This document shows positions 9,397 to 17,985 of a stretch of 64,000 bases of DNA, one piece after another. The notes beneath the pieces were generated by a model. That model saw nothing but the letters and a program-made list of their open reading frames with translations, ran no database searches and was not told the origin of the DNA. Numbering within the stretch: the stretch's first letter is position 1; each line of letters begins with the position of its first letter. Source of the DNA: Opitutaceae bacterium. GTDB lineage: Bacteria; Verrucomicrobiota; Verrucomicrobiia; Opitutales; Opitutaceae. A program made the position numbers and the translations under genes. The stretch is taken from positions 1 to 64,000 of the forward strand of contig JAUYAK010000107.1 of NCBI GenBank assembly GCA_030693515.1. The letters are read 5' to 3'.

Positions 9397-10809
9397 ATGT
9401 CCGTCCTGACCCACGAATCGATCCAGAGCGCGTTGGCGGCGCAGCCGCTCTTCGAGGCCAAGACTTGGCAGCTTTCGCCCGAGGCGTGGCCGATCACGAC
9501 CGAGCAGGTCGCGCAGCTCGAGGCAATTGGCGCGGCCTGCCTCGAATTTCAGCAGGCGCTCGAGACCCTTTATCTGCGCTCGGCGACCGGGAAAAATCTC
9601 CTGCGCAACAAGCCCCTGCTCGCGCCGTGGGTCGCCGACTACCTCGACCGCGGCAAGCCGCCCGCGCTCGTCGCGCATGCGCGCGATCCCAAGAACCGCG
9701 GGGTGTTTCCGCCCGTGCTGCGGCCCGACCTCCTACTGACCGACGAGGGGTTTGTGCTCACGGAACTCGATTCCGTCCCGGGTGGCATCGGGCTGACGGC
9801 GTTCCTCAACCGTCTCTACGCCCCCGGCGGTGTGCTCGGCACCGACGACGCGATGATCCGCAATTTTCACGCGGCGCTCGCCGCATTGCGGCCCGGCCAG
9901 CGCAACCCCGCGATCGCGCTCGTGGTGAGCGACGAGGCCGCGACCTACCGGCCGGAGATGGAGTGGCTCGCGCATCAACTCCAGTTGCAGGGCCGGCGGG
10001 TGTTTTGCGTGAAACCCGAGGATCTGTTTCCGCTGGAGAACGCGCTGTTCGTGGACCTCGGGGGCAACCCCGAGAAGATCGACGTGATCTATCGTTTCTT
10101 CGAGCTGTTCGACCTGGAGAACATCCGCACGCGGAAATTCATCTTCGAGGCCTGGCAGGCCGGCGAGGTGGCGATCACGCCGCCGATGCGGCCGTTTCAG
10201 GAGGAGAAGCTCTCGCTCGCGCTTTTCCATCACCACCTGTTGCAGGATTTCTGGGCCGAGGCGCTGAGCGGCCGGGCGCTCAAACTCCTGCGCGCCCTCA
10301 TCCCGCCCTCGTGGATCGTGGACCCGGCGCCGTTGCCGCCGGGTGCGGTGCTCGACGGCCCCCGCGTGGGCGGCCGCGCCCTCAACGACTGGCGTGATCT
10401 CGCGGGCGCCACGCAGAAGGAACGCGACCTCATCCTCAAGATCAGCGGCTACCACGAGACAGCCTGGGGCGCGCGCAGCGTGGTGCTCGGGAGCGATTGC
10501 TCGCGGGAAGAGTGGCAGGCGGGGGTCGAACGCGCGATCGCGCTGGCGCCGCAAAATCTGCACGTCTTGCAAGCCTACCGGAAACCCCGGCGGCTGGAGC
10601 ACCCGGTCTTCGATACGGTGGCCGGCGCTGCGGGCGCATCACCCGCGGCGGTGGTCAAGCCGGGGCGGCTGCGGCTGTGCCCGTATTATTTTCTCGTCGA
10701 GGGCCAGCCGCGGCTGTCGGGCGCGCTCGCGACGTTCTGCCCGCCCGACAAAAAGATTATCCACGGCATGCAGGATGCGGCGCTGTTGCCGTGCCGGGTC
10801 GTCGGCTAG
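9397..10809 (+). CDS. Conserved protein of unknown function, possibly ATP-grasp-like
   Basis: 470 residues, cytoplasmic, no signal peptide or membrane segment. Visible landmarks: VLTELDSVPGGIGLTAFLNRLY near residue 125, a Rossmann-like AIALVVSDEAATY, FVDLGGNPEKIDVIYRFFELFD, and a C-terminal half with ERDLILKISGYHETAWG, VVKPGRLRLCPYYF and PDKKIIHG. The acidic/GG motif plus late Lys/Glu-rich strands recall glutathionylspermidine-synthase-like or circularly permuted ATP-grasp ligases, but no diagnostic motif is certain. It sits 78 bp after prfB and is convergent with the small gene at 10870. Confidence 0.55.
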   Translation: MSVLTHESIQSALAAQPLFEAKTWQLSPEAWPITTEQVAQLEAIGAACLEFQQALETLYLRSATGKNLLRNKPLLAPWVADYLDRGKPPALVAHARDPKNRGVFPPVLRPDLLLTDEGFVLTELDSVPGGIGLTAFLNRLYAPGGVLGTDDAMIRNFHAALAALRPGQRNPAIALVVSDEAATYRPEMEWLAHQLQLQGRRVFCVKPEDLFPLENALFVDLGGNPEKIDVIYRFFELFDLENIRTRKFIFEAWQAGEVAITPPMRPFQEEKLSLALFHHHLLQDFWAEALSGRALKLLRALIPPSWIVDPAPLPPGAVLDGPRVGGRALNDWRDLAGATQKERDLILKISGYHETAWGARSVVLGSDCSREEWQAGVERAIALAPQNLHVLQAYRKPRRLEHPVFDTVAGAAGASPAAVVKPGRLRLCPYYFLVEGQPRLSGALATFCPPDKKIIHGMQDAALLPCRVVG

Positions 10810-10869
10810 CTTGGGCCGCGAGCTGGGCGAAGGTGGCGAGGGCGGCCCGGCCACGCCGCGTGATTCGGT

Positions 10870-11127
10870 TTACGCTGCGACCGCTTTGCGCAGCCCGGTG
10901 CCGGCGGGCTTGGTCGCCTCCTTGGCCAGCAACTCGAAGAAGGCGTCGCGGCGCTCGCGGGCGACGAGCACATCCTTGGTGCCGAGCGAGCGGCGGATGC
11001 GCTCCTTGGTGAAGGGGGTGGGATGCACGGTGTAGTGCAGGAACCAAGTCCCGTGGTTGTTCCACAGGTGATGGTTCGGGTTCTCTGCGCGGACACGGAT
11101 GCCAGTGAGGGAGCTGAGTGCGTTCAT
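10870..11127 (-). CDS. Small protein resembling a tyrosine-recombinase arm-binding domain
   Basis: 85 residues. The core NHGTWFLHYTVHP - TKERIRRSLGTKD - VLVARERRDAFFELL follows the pattern of the N-terminal DNA-binding part of phage-type tyrosine recombinases (a beta strand with W/Y, then RRSLGT, then AxxRRD). There is no catalytic domain downstream: the frame stops after a short basic tail (GLRKAVAA) and the next gene is convergent. So it is either a stand-alone DNA-binding protein or a recombinase remnant kept intact. Upstream on the same strand lies a structured RNA ending in a terminator, 44 nt before the ATG. Confidence 0.6.
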   Translation of the reverse strand: MNALSSLTGIRVRAENPNHHLWNNHGTWFLHYTVHPTPFTKERIRRSLGTKDVLVARERRDAFFELLAKEATKPAGTGLRKAVAA

Positions 11128-11170
11128 GATGCGTGATGTTCTTTGTGGGAGTTATCGCGCATCAGGCGTG

Positions 11171-11205
11171 AAAACAAAAAACCGACCTGAGGCATCAGAT
11201 CGGTT
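11171..11205 (-). terminator. Intrinsic terminator after the structured RNA
   Basis: On the minus strand an 11-bp stem, AACCGATCTGA with TCAGGTCGGTT (11195-11205 with 11180-11190, one G-U pair), loop TGCC, is followed by TTTTTTGTTTT. Its 5' arm shares CTGATGC with the outer helix of the upstream RNA. Confidence 0.85.
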
Positions 11206-11365
11206 TCGCCTTCGGGAGCGTTCTTGGTTCGCCACCCGAGGAGGGAAGCGCACATCCGGGGTTTCCCCCGATCCACCGTGGCCGCTCCCGGCCCGGTTGG
11301 CGGAGCCGGCTTTTTGAGGGCCGGCTCGTTCCTGATGCATCGCTGACCCTGCGGATCAGTTTTTC
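11171..11365 (-). ncRNA. Candidate structured leader or small RNA
   Basis: A gene-free stretch that folds into nested helices by eye. Outer helix: 11192-11198 with 11332-11338 (GCATCAG/CTGATGC). Inside it: 11214-11220 with 11283-11289 (GGGAGCG/CGCTCCC), extended by 11231-11235 with 11278-11282; a hairpin at 11254-11272 closed by GGGG/CCCC; and a hairpin 11303-11310 with 11320-11327 (8 bp). On the minus strand the 3' half of the outer helix is also the core of the terminator, so the two folds exclude each other, as in riboswitches and attenuators. No known aptamer consensus was recognised; 6S RNA cannot be excluded. Confidence 0.6.
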
Positions 11366-11421
11366 GCCGTCCAGATCTTTTTTCAGAAAGTTTGGGGCGG
11401 CTGTCGCAAGCCCCGTGGGCG

Positions 11422-12474
11422 CTACTTCTTGGTCTTGGCGTGCGCCTTGGCGTAATGGTCGGCGAGGAGATCGTGGCCGAAGTCGCCCTTGAATTCGCGA
11501 TACGTCGTGTGGATGTGGTTTCCGTTGCCCTGCGAGTTGTCGAACTCGATGAGGAAGGTGGGGCCTTGGATGCGATAGTAGGTTTGCTTGCTGCGATCGA
11601 GGCCGCCGGCCCAGGCAAACGTGAGCTTGTCGAGGCCCGCGGCGGAGATTTTGGCAAAGGTCTCTTCGGCGAGCTCAGGCCGGGCGCGCGCGAGGTAGTG
11701 CTTCAGGAGGGCGATGAGCTGTTCGCGCTGCGCGGGCTTGAGCTGGGTGGCGGCGATGCCGACGGGGGCGAGGGGATCGACGCGTTTCTTGTTGGTCGTG
11801 ACGATCTCGGTGAGGGCCTTTTCGGCGAAGATGGCGATTTTGCGCTGGTCGGCGTCGAGGGAGTTGATGAGCGCCAGGCCGAGGTCTTCCTCGGCGGCGA
11901 GGACCCGCTCGCCTTTGCGCGGACCGGAGCGGACTTCGGCGGGGTTGGTGCCCATGAAGGACGGGGCGTAGAAAACGTGTTTCCCATCGACGATGGTGAA
12001 ATTGAACGAGAGATGGTGGCCTTCGAAGCGCCAGCCCCACGATTTGTCCGCCGCGGGCTCGCCGAAGATTGTCACCAGGTAGTTGGCGGGATCGCGGCGG
12101 CCTACGGTGTCCTTCTCGAGTTCCTTCAGGAAGAGCTCAAGCTGCATGATCGCCTGCGCTTGCGCGGTGCCAGTGTGGCTGAGACCGGTGCGGAGCAGGG
12201 CGATGCCCAGTGCCTGGGAAGTGGTGGAGGTGTCGCGAAATGAGACGCCCTTGCGCTCCAAGGGGACGAAATTCCAGTTTTCGCGCTCCGCGTCGGTGAG
12301 CGGATAGATGGCCTGTTTTTTATGCCCGGCGGCGAGGCTGCCGAGGAAGTGTTGTGCGGCGGCCATCATTTCGGCGGGGACTTCGTGGGCACGAAGGGTC
12401 GGCGCGAACAGGCTAATCGAGGTGACGAGGAGCAGGCGGGTTAGGGTAGGGCTCACAGGTCGGTTAAGGGCCAA
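11422..12474 (-). CDS. DUF3500 family secreted protein
   Basis: 350 residues with a signal peptide (hydrophobic RLLLVTSISLFAPTLRA, cleavage near residue 29 before HEVPAEMM). DUF3500 hallmarks: LTDAERENWNFVP early, LRTGLSHTG, WGWRFEGHHLSFNFTIVDG, and the C-terminal QGNGNHIHTTYREFKGDFG. The family is exported and of unknown biochemical function; the His-rich HHLS and NHIH motifs suggest a metal or active site. Stand-alone, divergent from the IscA-type gene, with the structured RNA downstream. Confidence 0.85.
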   Translation of the reverse strand: MALNRPVSPTLTRLLLVTSISLFAPTLRAHEVPAEMMAAAQHFLGSLAAGHKKQAIYPLTDAERENWNFVPLERKGVSFRDTSTTSQALGIALLRTGLSHTGTAQAQAIMQLELFLKELEKDTVGRRDPANYLVTIFGEPAADKSWGWRFEGHHLSFNFTIVDGKHVFYAPSFMGTNPAEVRSGPRKGERVLAAEEDLGLALINSLDADQRKIAIFAEKALTEIVTTNKKRVDPLAPVGIAATQLKPAQREQLIALLKHYLARARPELAEETFAKISAAGLDKLTFAWAGGLDRSKQTYYRIQGPTFLIEFDNSQGNGNHIHTTYREFKGDFGHDLLADHYAKAHAKTKK

Positions 12475-12542
12475 ATGCCCCGCGCATGCAAGGTCGCAGC
12501 GCAGGGTTGCGCCGCGCGCGGAGCCGCATTTGCTGGAGCAGC

Positions 12543-12968
12543 ATGCAATCCACCGCTCCCTTGTCTTTCGCGTCCGCGCCGCCCGCTCCGGTGGTGCCGT
12601 CGGCCGAAGGCGCGCTCCCCGAGGGAGTCCGGGCGGGCAACGAGAACTTGGTCCTCCTCACCCCGGCCGCCGGCGGCAAGGTCGCGGCTCTCGCTGCGCG
12701 TGAGCAGCAAGGGGAATTTCTGCGCGTCGCCATCAGTGGCGGCGGTTGCAACGGCCTCAGTTACAAGCTCAAGTTTGTGCCTGCCCCCAAGCGCGGAGAC
12801 ATCTTGGTGCACACCGCCGGCGCGCGGGTGATCGTCGATAGCAAGAGCGCCCTCTACCTGAAAGGCACGCATCTCGACTACTCCTCCGCGCTGGTCTCGG
12901 GGGGCTTCAAATTCTCCAACCCCAACGCCAAGGCCAGTTGTTCCTGCGGCGAGAGCTTTTCGGTGTAG
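12543..12968 (+). CDS. IscA/ErpA-type iron-sulfur cluster carrier
   Basis: 141 residues: about 35 Ala/Pro-rich N-terminal residues and then an HesB/IscA domain. The three ligand cysteines are present in GGGCNGLSYKL and in the C-terminal KASCSCGESF. A-type carriers receive and pass Fe-S clusters to apoproteins in the cytoplasm. The ATG at 12543 precedes a low-complexity lead of uncertain reality; a start closer to NLVLLTP is possible but no ATG lies there. No isc or suf genes are nearby. Confidence 0.9.
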   Translation: MQSTAPLSFASAPPAPVVPSAEGALPEGVRAGNENLVLLTPAAGGKVAALAAREQQGEFLRVAISGGGCNGLSYKLKFVPAPKRGDILVHTAGARVIVDSKSALYLKGTHLDYSSALVSGGFKFSNPNAKASCSCGESFSV

Positions 12969-13050
12969 GGCAGCCTAGGCCAAATAACCCTTGCCCCCGC
13001 GCGTCCTCCGCGCGAAAACCGGTCCCGACCAGACACGTCCAACTTATTTG

Positions 13051-13752
13051 ATGGCCAATTCGTTTCCCTCCTCCGGTGGCGGCCGCCCCGGTTCTTACCA
13101 GCGTCGCAACGTCGACCCGTTTGCGGCCATCCGCCGCAACCATCGCATCAAGGTCCCGCAGGTGCGGGTCATTTCGCCCGAAGGCAAGCAGCTCGGCATC
13201 CTTGATACGGCCAAGGCTGTAAACCTTGCGCTTGAGAACGGTCTCGACCTCGTCGAGGTCGCGCCCAACGCCACGCCCCCGGTGTGCCGCATCCTCGATT
13301 TCGGCAAGTATGTCTACGAGGAGCAGAAGAAGCAGTCGCACGTGAAATCCGTCGCGAGCAAGATCAAGGAGATCGAGTTCACGGCGCGCATCGCAGATGG
13401 CGACTTCCACACCAAACTGCGGCACGCTGAGGAATTCCTCGATCACGGCAACAAGGTGAAGATGCGGCTCAAGTTCCGCGGGCGCGAAATGGCGCACACC
13501 GAACTCGGCTTCGCTTTGATGAAGCGCGCGGTCGCCGAACTGGCTGACATGGGCCACCCGGACGCCGAGCTCAAGCTCATCGGCCGCAACATCCACGTGA
13601 TGCTCACGCCCCTGCCACCCAACAAGCGCAAGCCGAAGCACATCGTTTCGAGCCAGGGTGCTGACGGCGAAGGCGGCGGCGACGAGGCGTCCGATGGCGA
13701 GGCCCCGGCTGCACCGCCCGCGAGTCCGCCGAGTTCTGGCTCGAATCCTTAG
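13051..13752 (+). CDS. infC: Translation initiation factor IF-3
   Basis: 233 residues. IF3 N-domain (RRNHRIKVPQVRVISPEGKQ, then LGILDTAKAVNLA) and linker, then the C-domain (KEIEFTARIADGDFHTKL, RHAEEFLDHGNKVKMRLKFRGRE, PLPPNKRKP). Extra to most IF3s are a Gly/Ser lead of about 20 residues and an acidic Ala/Pro/Gly/Ser tail of about 35 residues after the usual end. It begins with ATG rather than the rare AUU used for autocontrol in enterobacteria. The expected partners rpmI and rplT are not adjacent. Confidence 0.95.
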   Translation: MANSFPSSGGGRPGSYQRRNVDPFAAIRRNHRIKVPQVRVISPEGKQLGILDTAKAVNLALENGLDLVEVAPNATPPVCRILDFGKYVYEEQKKQSHVKSVASKIKEIEFTARIADGDFHTKLRHAEEFLDHGNKVKMRLKFRGREMAHTELGFALMKRAVAELADMGHPDAELKLIGRNIHVMLTPLPPNKRKPKHIVSSQGADGEGGGDEASDGEAPAAPPASPPSSGSNP

Positions 13753-13780
13753 CGGCGCGGCGCGTAACATCTGCGCCGCC

Positions 13781-14908
13781 ATGCCACCGGCGCTCCTCTG
13801 GCGTCTCGCCCTCGCGCAGTTTTTCGCGGTCGCGTCCCTTGCGGATGCGGCCGATGCCCCTGCGCGTGCCACGCCCTTGCGGCCGGGAGGTGCCCCCGCC
13901 GCCAGTGCGGCCCCTCCCGGGCCCAGCGCCCCCACGGGCGGTTCGCTCGCCACGCGCAAACTGCGCGGGGTCGATTACGTGAGCTTGGCCGACGCCGCTA
14001 CGCGCCTCGGACTGAAACTCACCGTCTCCGATCGCGGCCGCAAAGCGCGCCTCGCCGACGGCCAGGTGCGCGCTGACCTTGAGTTTGATGTCCGCGAGGC
14101 CGCGATCAATGGCCTCCGAGTCGTGCTCGGGGATCCCGTCCAGCAGGCCAGCGGGCAGCTCTACGTCAGCCGGATCGATTTTGAGCGCTGTCTCACGCCG
14201 CTGCTGCGGCCGGGCTTCGGCGTGCCGCCGCGCGCCGCGCCGCGCGTCGTCGTCCTCGATCCGGGGCACGGCGGCCGTGATCCCGGCACCAGCGCCAACG
14301 AAAAGGCCCACGCCCTCGACGTGGCCCGCCGCGCAAAAAAAATCCTCGAAGCCGCCGGCCTGCGCGTCGTCCTCACGCGCGACGCCGATGTCTTCCTCGA
14401 ACTCGCGGAGCGGAGCGCCACGGCGGTCGCGCATCGCGCCGATCTGTTTGTGAGCATTCACTTCAATGCCGTGGCCGGAGATGCCCGCACGTCGGGCGTC
14501 GAGGTTTACGCTTTCGCGCCAAAGAACCAGCACTCGACCGCGTGGTGGAACGCCCCGCGCCGGGCCGATCCGCACCCGGAAACTTCCGAGATGCCCGTCA
14601 ACCGCTACGATCACTGGAGCGCGCTCCTCGCGCAGTCGCTCCAACGCCGCTTGGTGCGCGATCTCGATGCGGCCGACCGCGGGCACAAACTGGCGCGCTG
14701 GGGCATGCTGCGCGGGCTCGACTGCCCCGGTGTCTTGGTCGAGTGCGGGTTTCTTACGAGCACGGCCGAGGCGAAAAAAATCGCGACGCCGGCCTACCGC
14801 CAGAAAATCGCCGAGGCGCTCGCGACGGGCGTCCGGGACTACGTCGCGACCCTCGCGGCGGTGCGCCCGCGGGCCCCCGGGGCCTCGGTCGCGGGCACGG
14901 CCAAGTGA
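13781..14908 (+). CDS. N-acetylmuramoyl-L-alanine amidase (Amidase_3)
   Basis: 375 residues. A hydrophobic export signal (about 1-25), a Pro/Ala linker, a copper-amine-oxidase-N-like or AMIN-like segment (RGVDYVSLADAATRLGL to about 150) and a C-terminal amidase_3 domain. Zinc ligands are visible in VLDPGHGGRDPG (His), the NEKAHALDVA Glu and LFVSIHFNA (His); the catalytic Glu is in CPGVLVECGFLTS. It cleaves the lactyl-amide bond between MurNAc and the stem peptide in the periplasm. It follows infC by 28 bp. Confidence 0.9.
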   Translation: MPPALLWRLALAQFFAVASLADAADAPARATPLRPGGAPAASAAPPGPSAPTGGSLATRKLRGVDYVSLADAATRLGLKLTVSDRGRKARLADGQVRADLEFDVREAAINGLRVVLGDPVQQASGQLYVSRIDFERCLTPLLRPGFGVPPRAAPRVVVLDPGHGGRDPGTSANEKAHALDVARRAKKILEAAGLRVVLTRDADVFLELAERSATAVAHRADLFVSIHFNAVAGDARTSGVEVYAFAPKNQHSTAWWNAPRRADPHPETSEMPVNRYDHWSALLAQSLQRRLVRDLDAADRGHKLARWGMLRGLDCPGVLVECGFLTSTAEAKKIATPAYRQKIAEALATGVRDYVATLAAVRPRAPGASVAGTAK

Positions 14909-14921
14909 TTAAATTTTGCCC

Positions 14922-15974
14922 ATGAAACGCACCGCCCTCCGCCTGCTCCTGCTTGTCGCCGTCGTCGCCGCTCCGCTCCGTGCGTGGGACTACGAGGGCC
15001 ACCGCATCGTCAACACCCTCGCGCTCGCCGCGCTGCCGAAAGACTTCCCGTCGTTTGTCCACGCGGTGGCGCACGCCGAACGCGTGGCGTTTCTCGCCGG
15101 CGAACCCGACCGCTGGCGCAACGTCCCCGATCTGCCGCTCAAGCAATCGGGCGGGAGCTGGACGGATCACTTTCTCGACATCGAATATCTGCCGGAGGCG
15201 GGCATCGATCCGAAGACGGTCACTTCGTTCCGCTACGATTTCATCGTGCAGTTTGCCGCCGGGCGCGCGGCGCATCCGCAGAATTTTGCCCCCATCGATC
15301 CGGCGAAGAACCTCGATCACACGCGCGAGTGGCCCGGCTTTGCGCCGTGGGCGATCACGGAGGCTTTTGGGCGGCTGCGCTCGGGCTTCTCCTATCTGAA
15401 GGTCTATGAGGAGCTCGGCACCGCGGATGAGATCATGAACGCGCAGGCCAATATCCTCTACGTGATGGGCACCATGGGCCACTACGTCGGCGACTGCGCG
15501 CAGCCGCTGCACACGACCAAGCACTTCAATGGCTGGTCCGGCGACAATCCCAAGGGCTACTCCAAGTGGCCCGGTCTGCACTCGTGGGTCGACGGCGGTA
15601 TCATCGGCAAGGCCGTCATTCGGGCGCCGCAGCTTCTGCCGCGCATCACCGAGGCCAAACCGATCTCGCTCGCGGCCCGCGCGGACGGGCGCGACCCGAT
15701 GTTTGTCGCCGTGATGGACTACCTCTTCGCGCAGAATGCGCACGTCGAGCCGCTCTACCAGCTGGAGAAGGAGGGCAAGCTGGGCCATGGCGAACGCGGG
15801 GTGGTCGCCCCGGAGACGAAGGCGTTTATCGAGGCCCGGCTGCTCGACGGCGCGCGCATGCTCTCGGCGATTTGGCTCACGGCGCAGCGCTCCGCGGTGC
15901 CCGACACCTATCTCCGCGCGCAATTGGTCAAGCGGCAGACGATGCCGGCCGCAGCCAAGCCCGCCGCGCCGTGA
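14922..15974 (+). CDS. S1/P1-type nuclease, secreted
   Basis: 350 residues with a signal peptide (LRLLLLVAVVAAPLRA) whose cleavage leaves WDYEGHRIV, matching the S1/P1 family where the mature N-terminal Trp and the following His bind zinc. The second signature YVGDCAQPLHTTKHFNGW (DxxQPLH) is intact, as is the later LHSWVDGGI. The family hydrolyses single-stranded nucleic acids, and bacterial members include phospholipase-C relatives. Periplasmic or extracellular phosphate scavenging is inferred. Its TGA overlaps the GTG of crcB. Confidence 0.8.
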   Translation: MKRTALRLLLLVAVVAAPLRAWDYEGHRIVNTLALAALPKDFPSFVHAVAHAERVAFLAGEPDRWRNVPDLPLKQSGGSWTDHFLDIEYLPEAGIDPKTVTSFRYDFIVQFAAGRAAHPQNFAPIDPAKNLDHTREWPGFAPWAITEAFGRLRSGFSYLKVYEELGTADEIMNAQANILYVMGTMGHYVGDCAQPLHTTKHFNGWSGDNPKGYSKWPGLHSWVDGGIIGKAVIRAPQLLPRITEAKPISLAARADGRDPMFVAVMDYLFAQNAHVEPLYQLEKEGKLGHGERGVVAPETKAFIEARLLDGARMLSAIWLTAQRSAVPDTYLRAQLVKRQTMPAAAKPAAP

Positions 15975-16336
15975 ATCCCGCCACGTTGCTGCTCGTCGCC
16001 CTCGGCGGCGCGCTCGGCTCCGTGCTGCGTGCGCTCGCGAGTGTGGCCGTGCCCGCGGGCCGTCTGCCCTGGGCCACCATCGCGGTCAACGTGGTGGGCT
16101 CATTGGTCATCGGCTGGCTCATGGCGCGTTTTGCGGGCCAAGGCGAAGCGGACCTCCGGACGCAGAGCTTCTGGATCGTGGGAGTGTGCGGCGGTTTCAC
16201 GACCTTCTCCGCGTTCAGCTGGCAGACCTTGGCCCAGTTGCAACGGGGCGCGTGGGGCCTCGCCGCGGCCAACGTGCTGCTTTCCCTCGTGCTCTGCCTG
16301 GGCGCGACGTGGCTCGGTTGGCGGCTCGCCCGCTGA
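15971..16336 (+). CDS. crcB: Fluoride ion channel CrcB/Fluc
   Basis: 121 residues with four hydrophobic segments. Family motifs GGALGSVLRAL, WATIAVNVVGS (pore Asn) and GFTTFSAFSWQ (TTFS with fluoride-coordinating Phe) are present. Fluc dimers export fluoride passively across the inner membrane. The GTG start at 15971 overlaps the upstream nuclease stop (GTGA), so translation is probably coupled. No fluoride riboswitch was recognised before the operon. Confidence 0.93.
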   Translation: MNPATLLLVALGGALGSVLRALASVAVPAGRLPWATIAVNVVGSLVIGWLMARFAGQGEADLRTQSFWIVGVCGGFTTFSAFSWQTLAQLQRGAWGLAAANVLLSLVLCLGATWLGWRLAR

Positions 16337-16341
16337 GGGCG

Positions 16342-16376
16342 AAAAAAAATCCCGCCGCGCATTGCTGCGCGGCGGG
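16342..16376 (-). terminator. Intrinsic terminator of tRNA-Phe
   Basis: An 11-bp perfect stem (16351-16361 with 16366-16376) reads CCCGCCGCGCA/TGCGCGGCGGG and is followed on the minus strand by eight Ts (16350-16342). It ends the tRNA transcript just before the end of crcB on the opposite strand. Confidence 0.9.
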
Positions 16377-16383
16377 ACCAAAG

Positions 16384-16459
<76 letters not shown>

Positions 16460-16558
16460 ACTTGAAGAACGGCGAACAAATGCGTGCGATCGGAGTGCGT
16501 CAACGGGAAATTCCCGCCCGGGCTTGCGCTGCCCGTGCACCTCGGTTCGCCTCGCGCC

Positions 16559-17962
16559 ATGCTTTCCCGCACCCTGCTGATCTCCGCTTTCCTCCTTGCC
16601 GTGTGCATGCTCCGCGCCGCTGCGCCGGCCCGACCCCATCTCGTCGTTTTCCTGACGGACGACCACACGCTCGCTGACTCGGGCGTCTATGGCGCCACCG
16701 ATGTGAAGACGCCGCACATGGATCGCATCGCGCGCGCGGGCCTGGTGTTTGATCGCGCGTTTGTGGTCTCGCCGAGTTGTGCGCCGAGCCGGGCGGCGTT
16801 GCTCACCGGTCTCAACCCCGCCCGCAACGGCGCCGAGGCCAACCACTCCAAGCCGCGCGCCGACATCAAGAAACTGCCCGCCTACCTGAAGGAACTGGGC
16901 TACGAGGTCGTTTCCTTTGGCAAGGTCTCCCACTACCAGCACACCGCCGACTACGGCTTCGATCACTGGGCGCATGACAAGTATCACGAGGACGTAGCCG
17001 TGCCCAATGCCATCGCCTGGCTGCGTGCGCGCCAGAGCGCGAAGCCGCTGGCCTTCTTTGTCGGCACCAACTGGCCGCATGTGCCGTGGCCGCAGACCGG
17101 CGAGGGCTACACGGCGGCGGGCGTGCGCATCCCGCCGCAGGCCGTCGACACGGCGATCACGCGCGAGGCGCGCGCGCAGTATTACGCCGCGGTCGCCCGC
17201 ATGGACGCGGAGATGGGCGCGGTGTTTGACGCCGCCAATGAGGTGCTCGGCGCCAACACCTTTTTCCTCACCACCGCAGACCACGGCGCGCAGTGGCCTT
17301 TCGCCAAGTGGAGTCTCTACGACCACGGTATTCGCACGCCGATGATCGCGGTGTGGCCGGGCAAGATTCGCACCGGCCTGCGCACCGATGCGATGGTGAC
17401 GTGGACCGACATCCTGCCGACCCTGATCGAACTCGGCGGCGGCGCGGCGCCGGCCGGGCTGGACGGGCGTTCCTTCGCCGGCGTGCTGCGCGGCGAGACG
17501 GCGGCGCACCGCGATCGCATCTTCACCACGCACAGCAGCGACGGGCGTTTCAACATCTACCCGATCCGCAGCGTGCGCACGGGCGACTGGAAATACATCC
17601 GCAACCTGCACCCGGAATTCTACTACTCCACCCACGTCGATCTCGTGAAGGCCGCGGACCGCCCGCCCTATTTTGACTCCTGGCGCGAAGCCGCGAAAAG
17701 CGATCCCAAGGCCGCCGCGCTTGTGCGGCGCTACCACGAGCGCCCGGCCGAGGAACTCTATGATCTCCGCGCTGATCCCGAGGAGCTGCACAACCTCGCC
17801 GCCGATCCGCGGCACACGGCCCGTCTCGCGGAGCTGCGCGCGGAGGTGGTGGCTTGGATGAAGGCGCAGGGTGACGCGGGCACCGTCTTCGGCGAGCCGC
17901 GATTGCTCACCGATCCCAAACGGGCCGATCCACGCGATCCGCCGGCGAAGAAGAAAAAATAG
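16559..17962 (+). CDS. Type I sulfatase, iduronate-2-sulfatase-like
   Basis: 467 residues with a signal peptide (about 1-20). FLTDDHTLADSG gives the paired Asp calcium ligands; SPSCAPSRAALLTG carries the C-x-P-x-R core with Cys74 expected to be converted to formylglycine. TADHGAQ, KWSLYDHGIRTPM and GDWKYIRNL are typical of the sulfatase fold. It hydrolyses sulfate esters of polysaccharides in the periplasm. The start at 16559 is chosen because it begins the signal peptide. No maturase or polysaccharide-lyase gene adjoins it. Confidence 0.9.
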   Translation: MLSRTLLISAFLLAVCMLRAAAPARPHLVVFLTDDHTLADSGVYGATDVKTPHMDRIARAGLVFDRAFVVSPSCAPSRAALLTGLNPARNGAEANHSKPRADIKKLPAYLKELGYEVVSFGKVSHYQHTADYGFDHWAHDKYHEDVAVPNAIAWLRARQSAKPLAFFVGTNWPHVPWPQTGEGYTAAGVRIPPQAVDTAITREARAQYYAAVARMDAEMGAVFDAANEVLGANTFFLTTADHGAQWPFAKWSLYDHGIRTPMIAVWPGKIRTGLRTDAMVTWTDILPTLIELGGGAAPAGLDGRSFAGVLRGETAAHRDRIFTTHSSDGRFNIYPIRSVRTGDWKYIRNLHPEFYYSTHVDLVKAADRPPYFDSWREAAKSDPKAAALVRRYHERPAEELYDLRADPEELHNLAADPRHTARLAELRAEVVAWMKAQGDAGTVFGEPRLLTDPKRADPRDPPAKKKK

Positions 17963-17985
17963 TTCCGGTCCGCGCGGGCGTGGTC

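Noticed and set aside
11171-11365. Glycine, SAM, TPP or cobalamin riboswitch
   Set aside because: Fragments such as CCGAAGG and CTCAGG or GCCAACC occur, but the conserved cores are not present in the right order.
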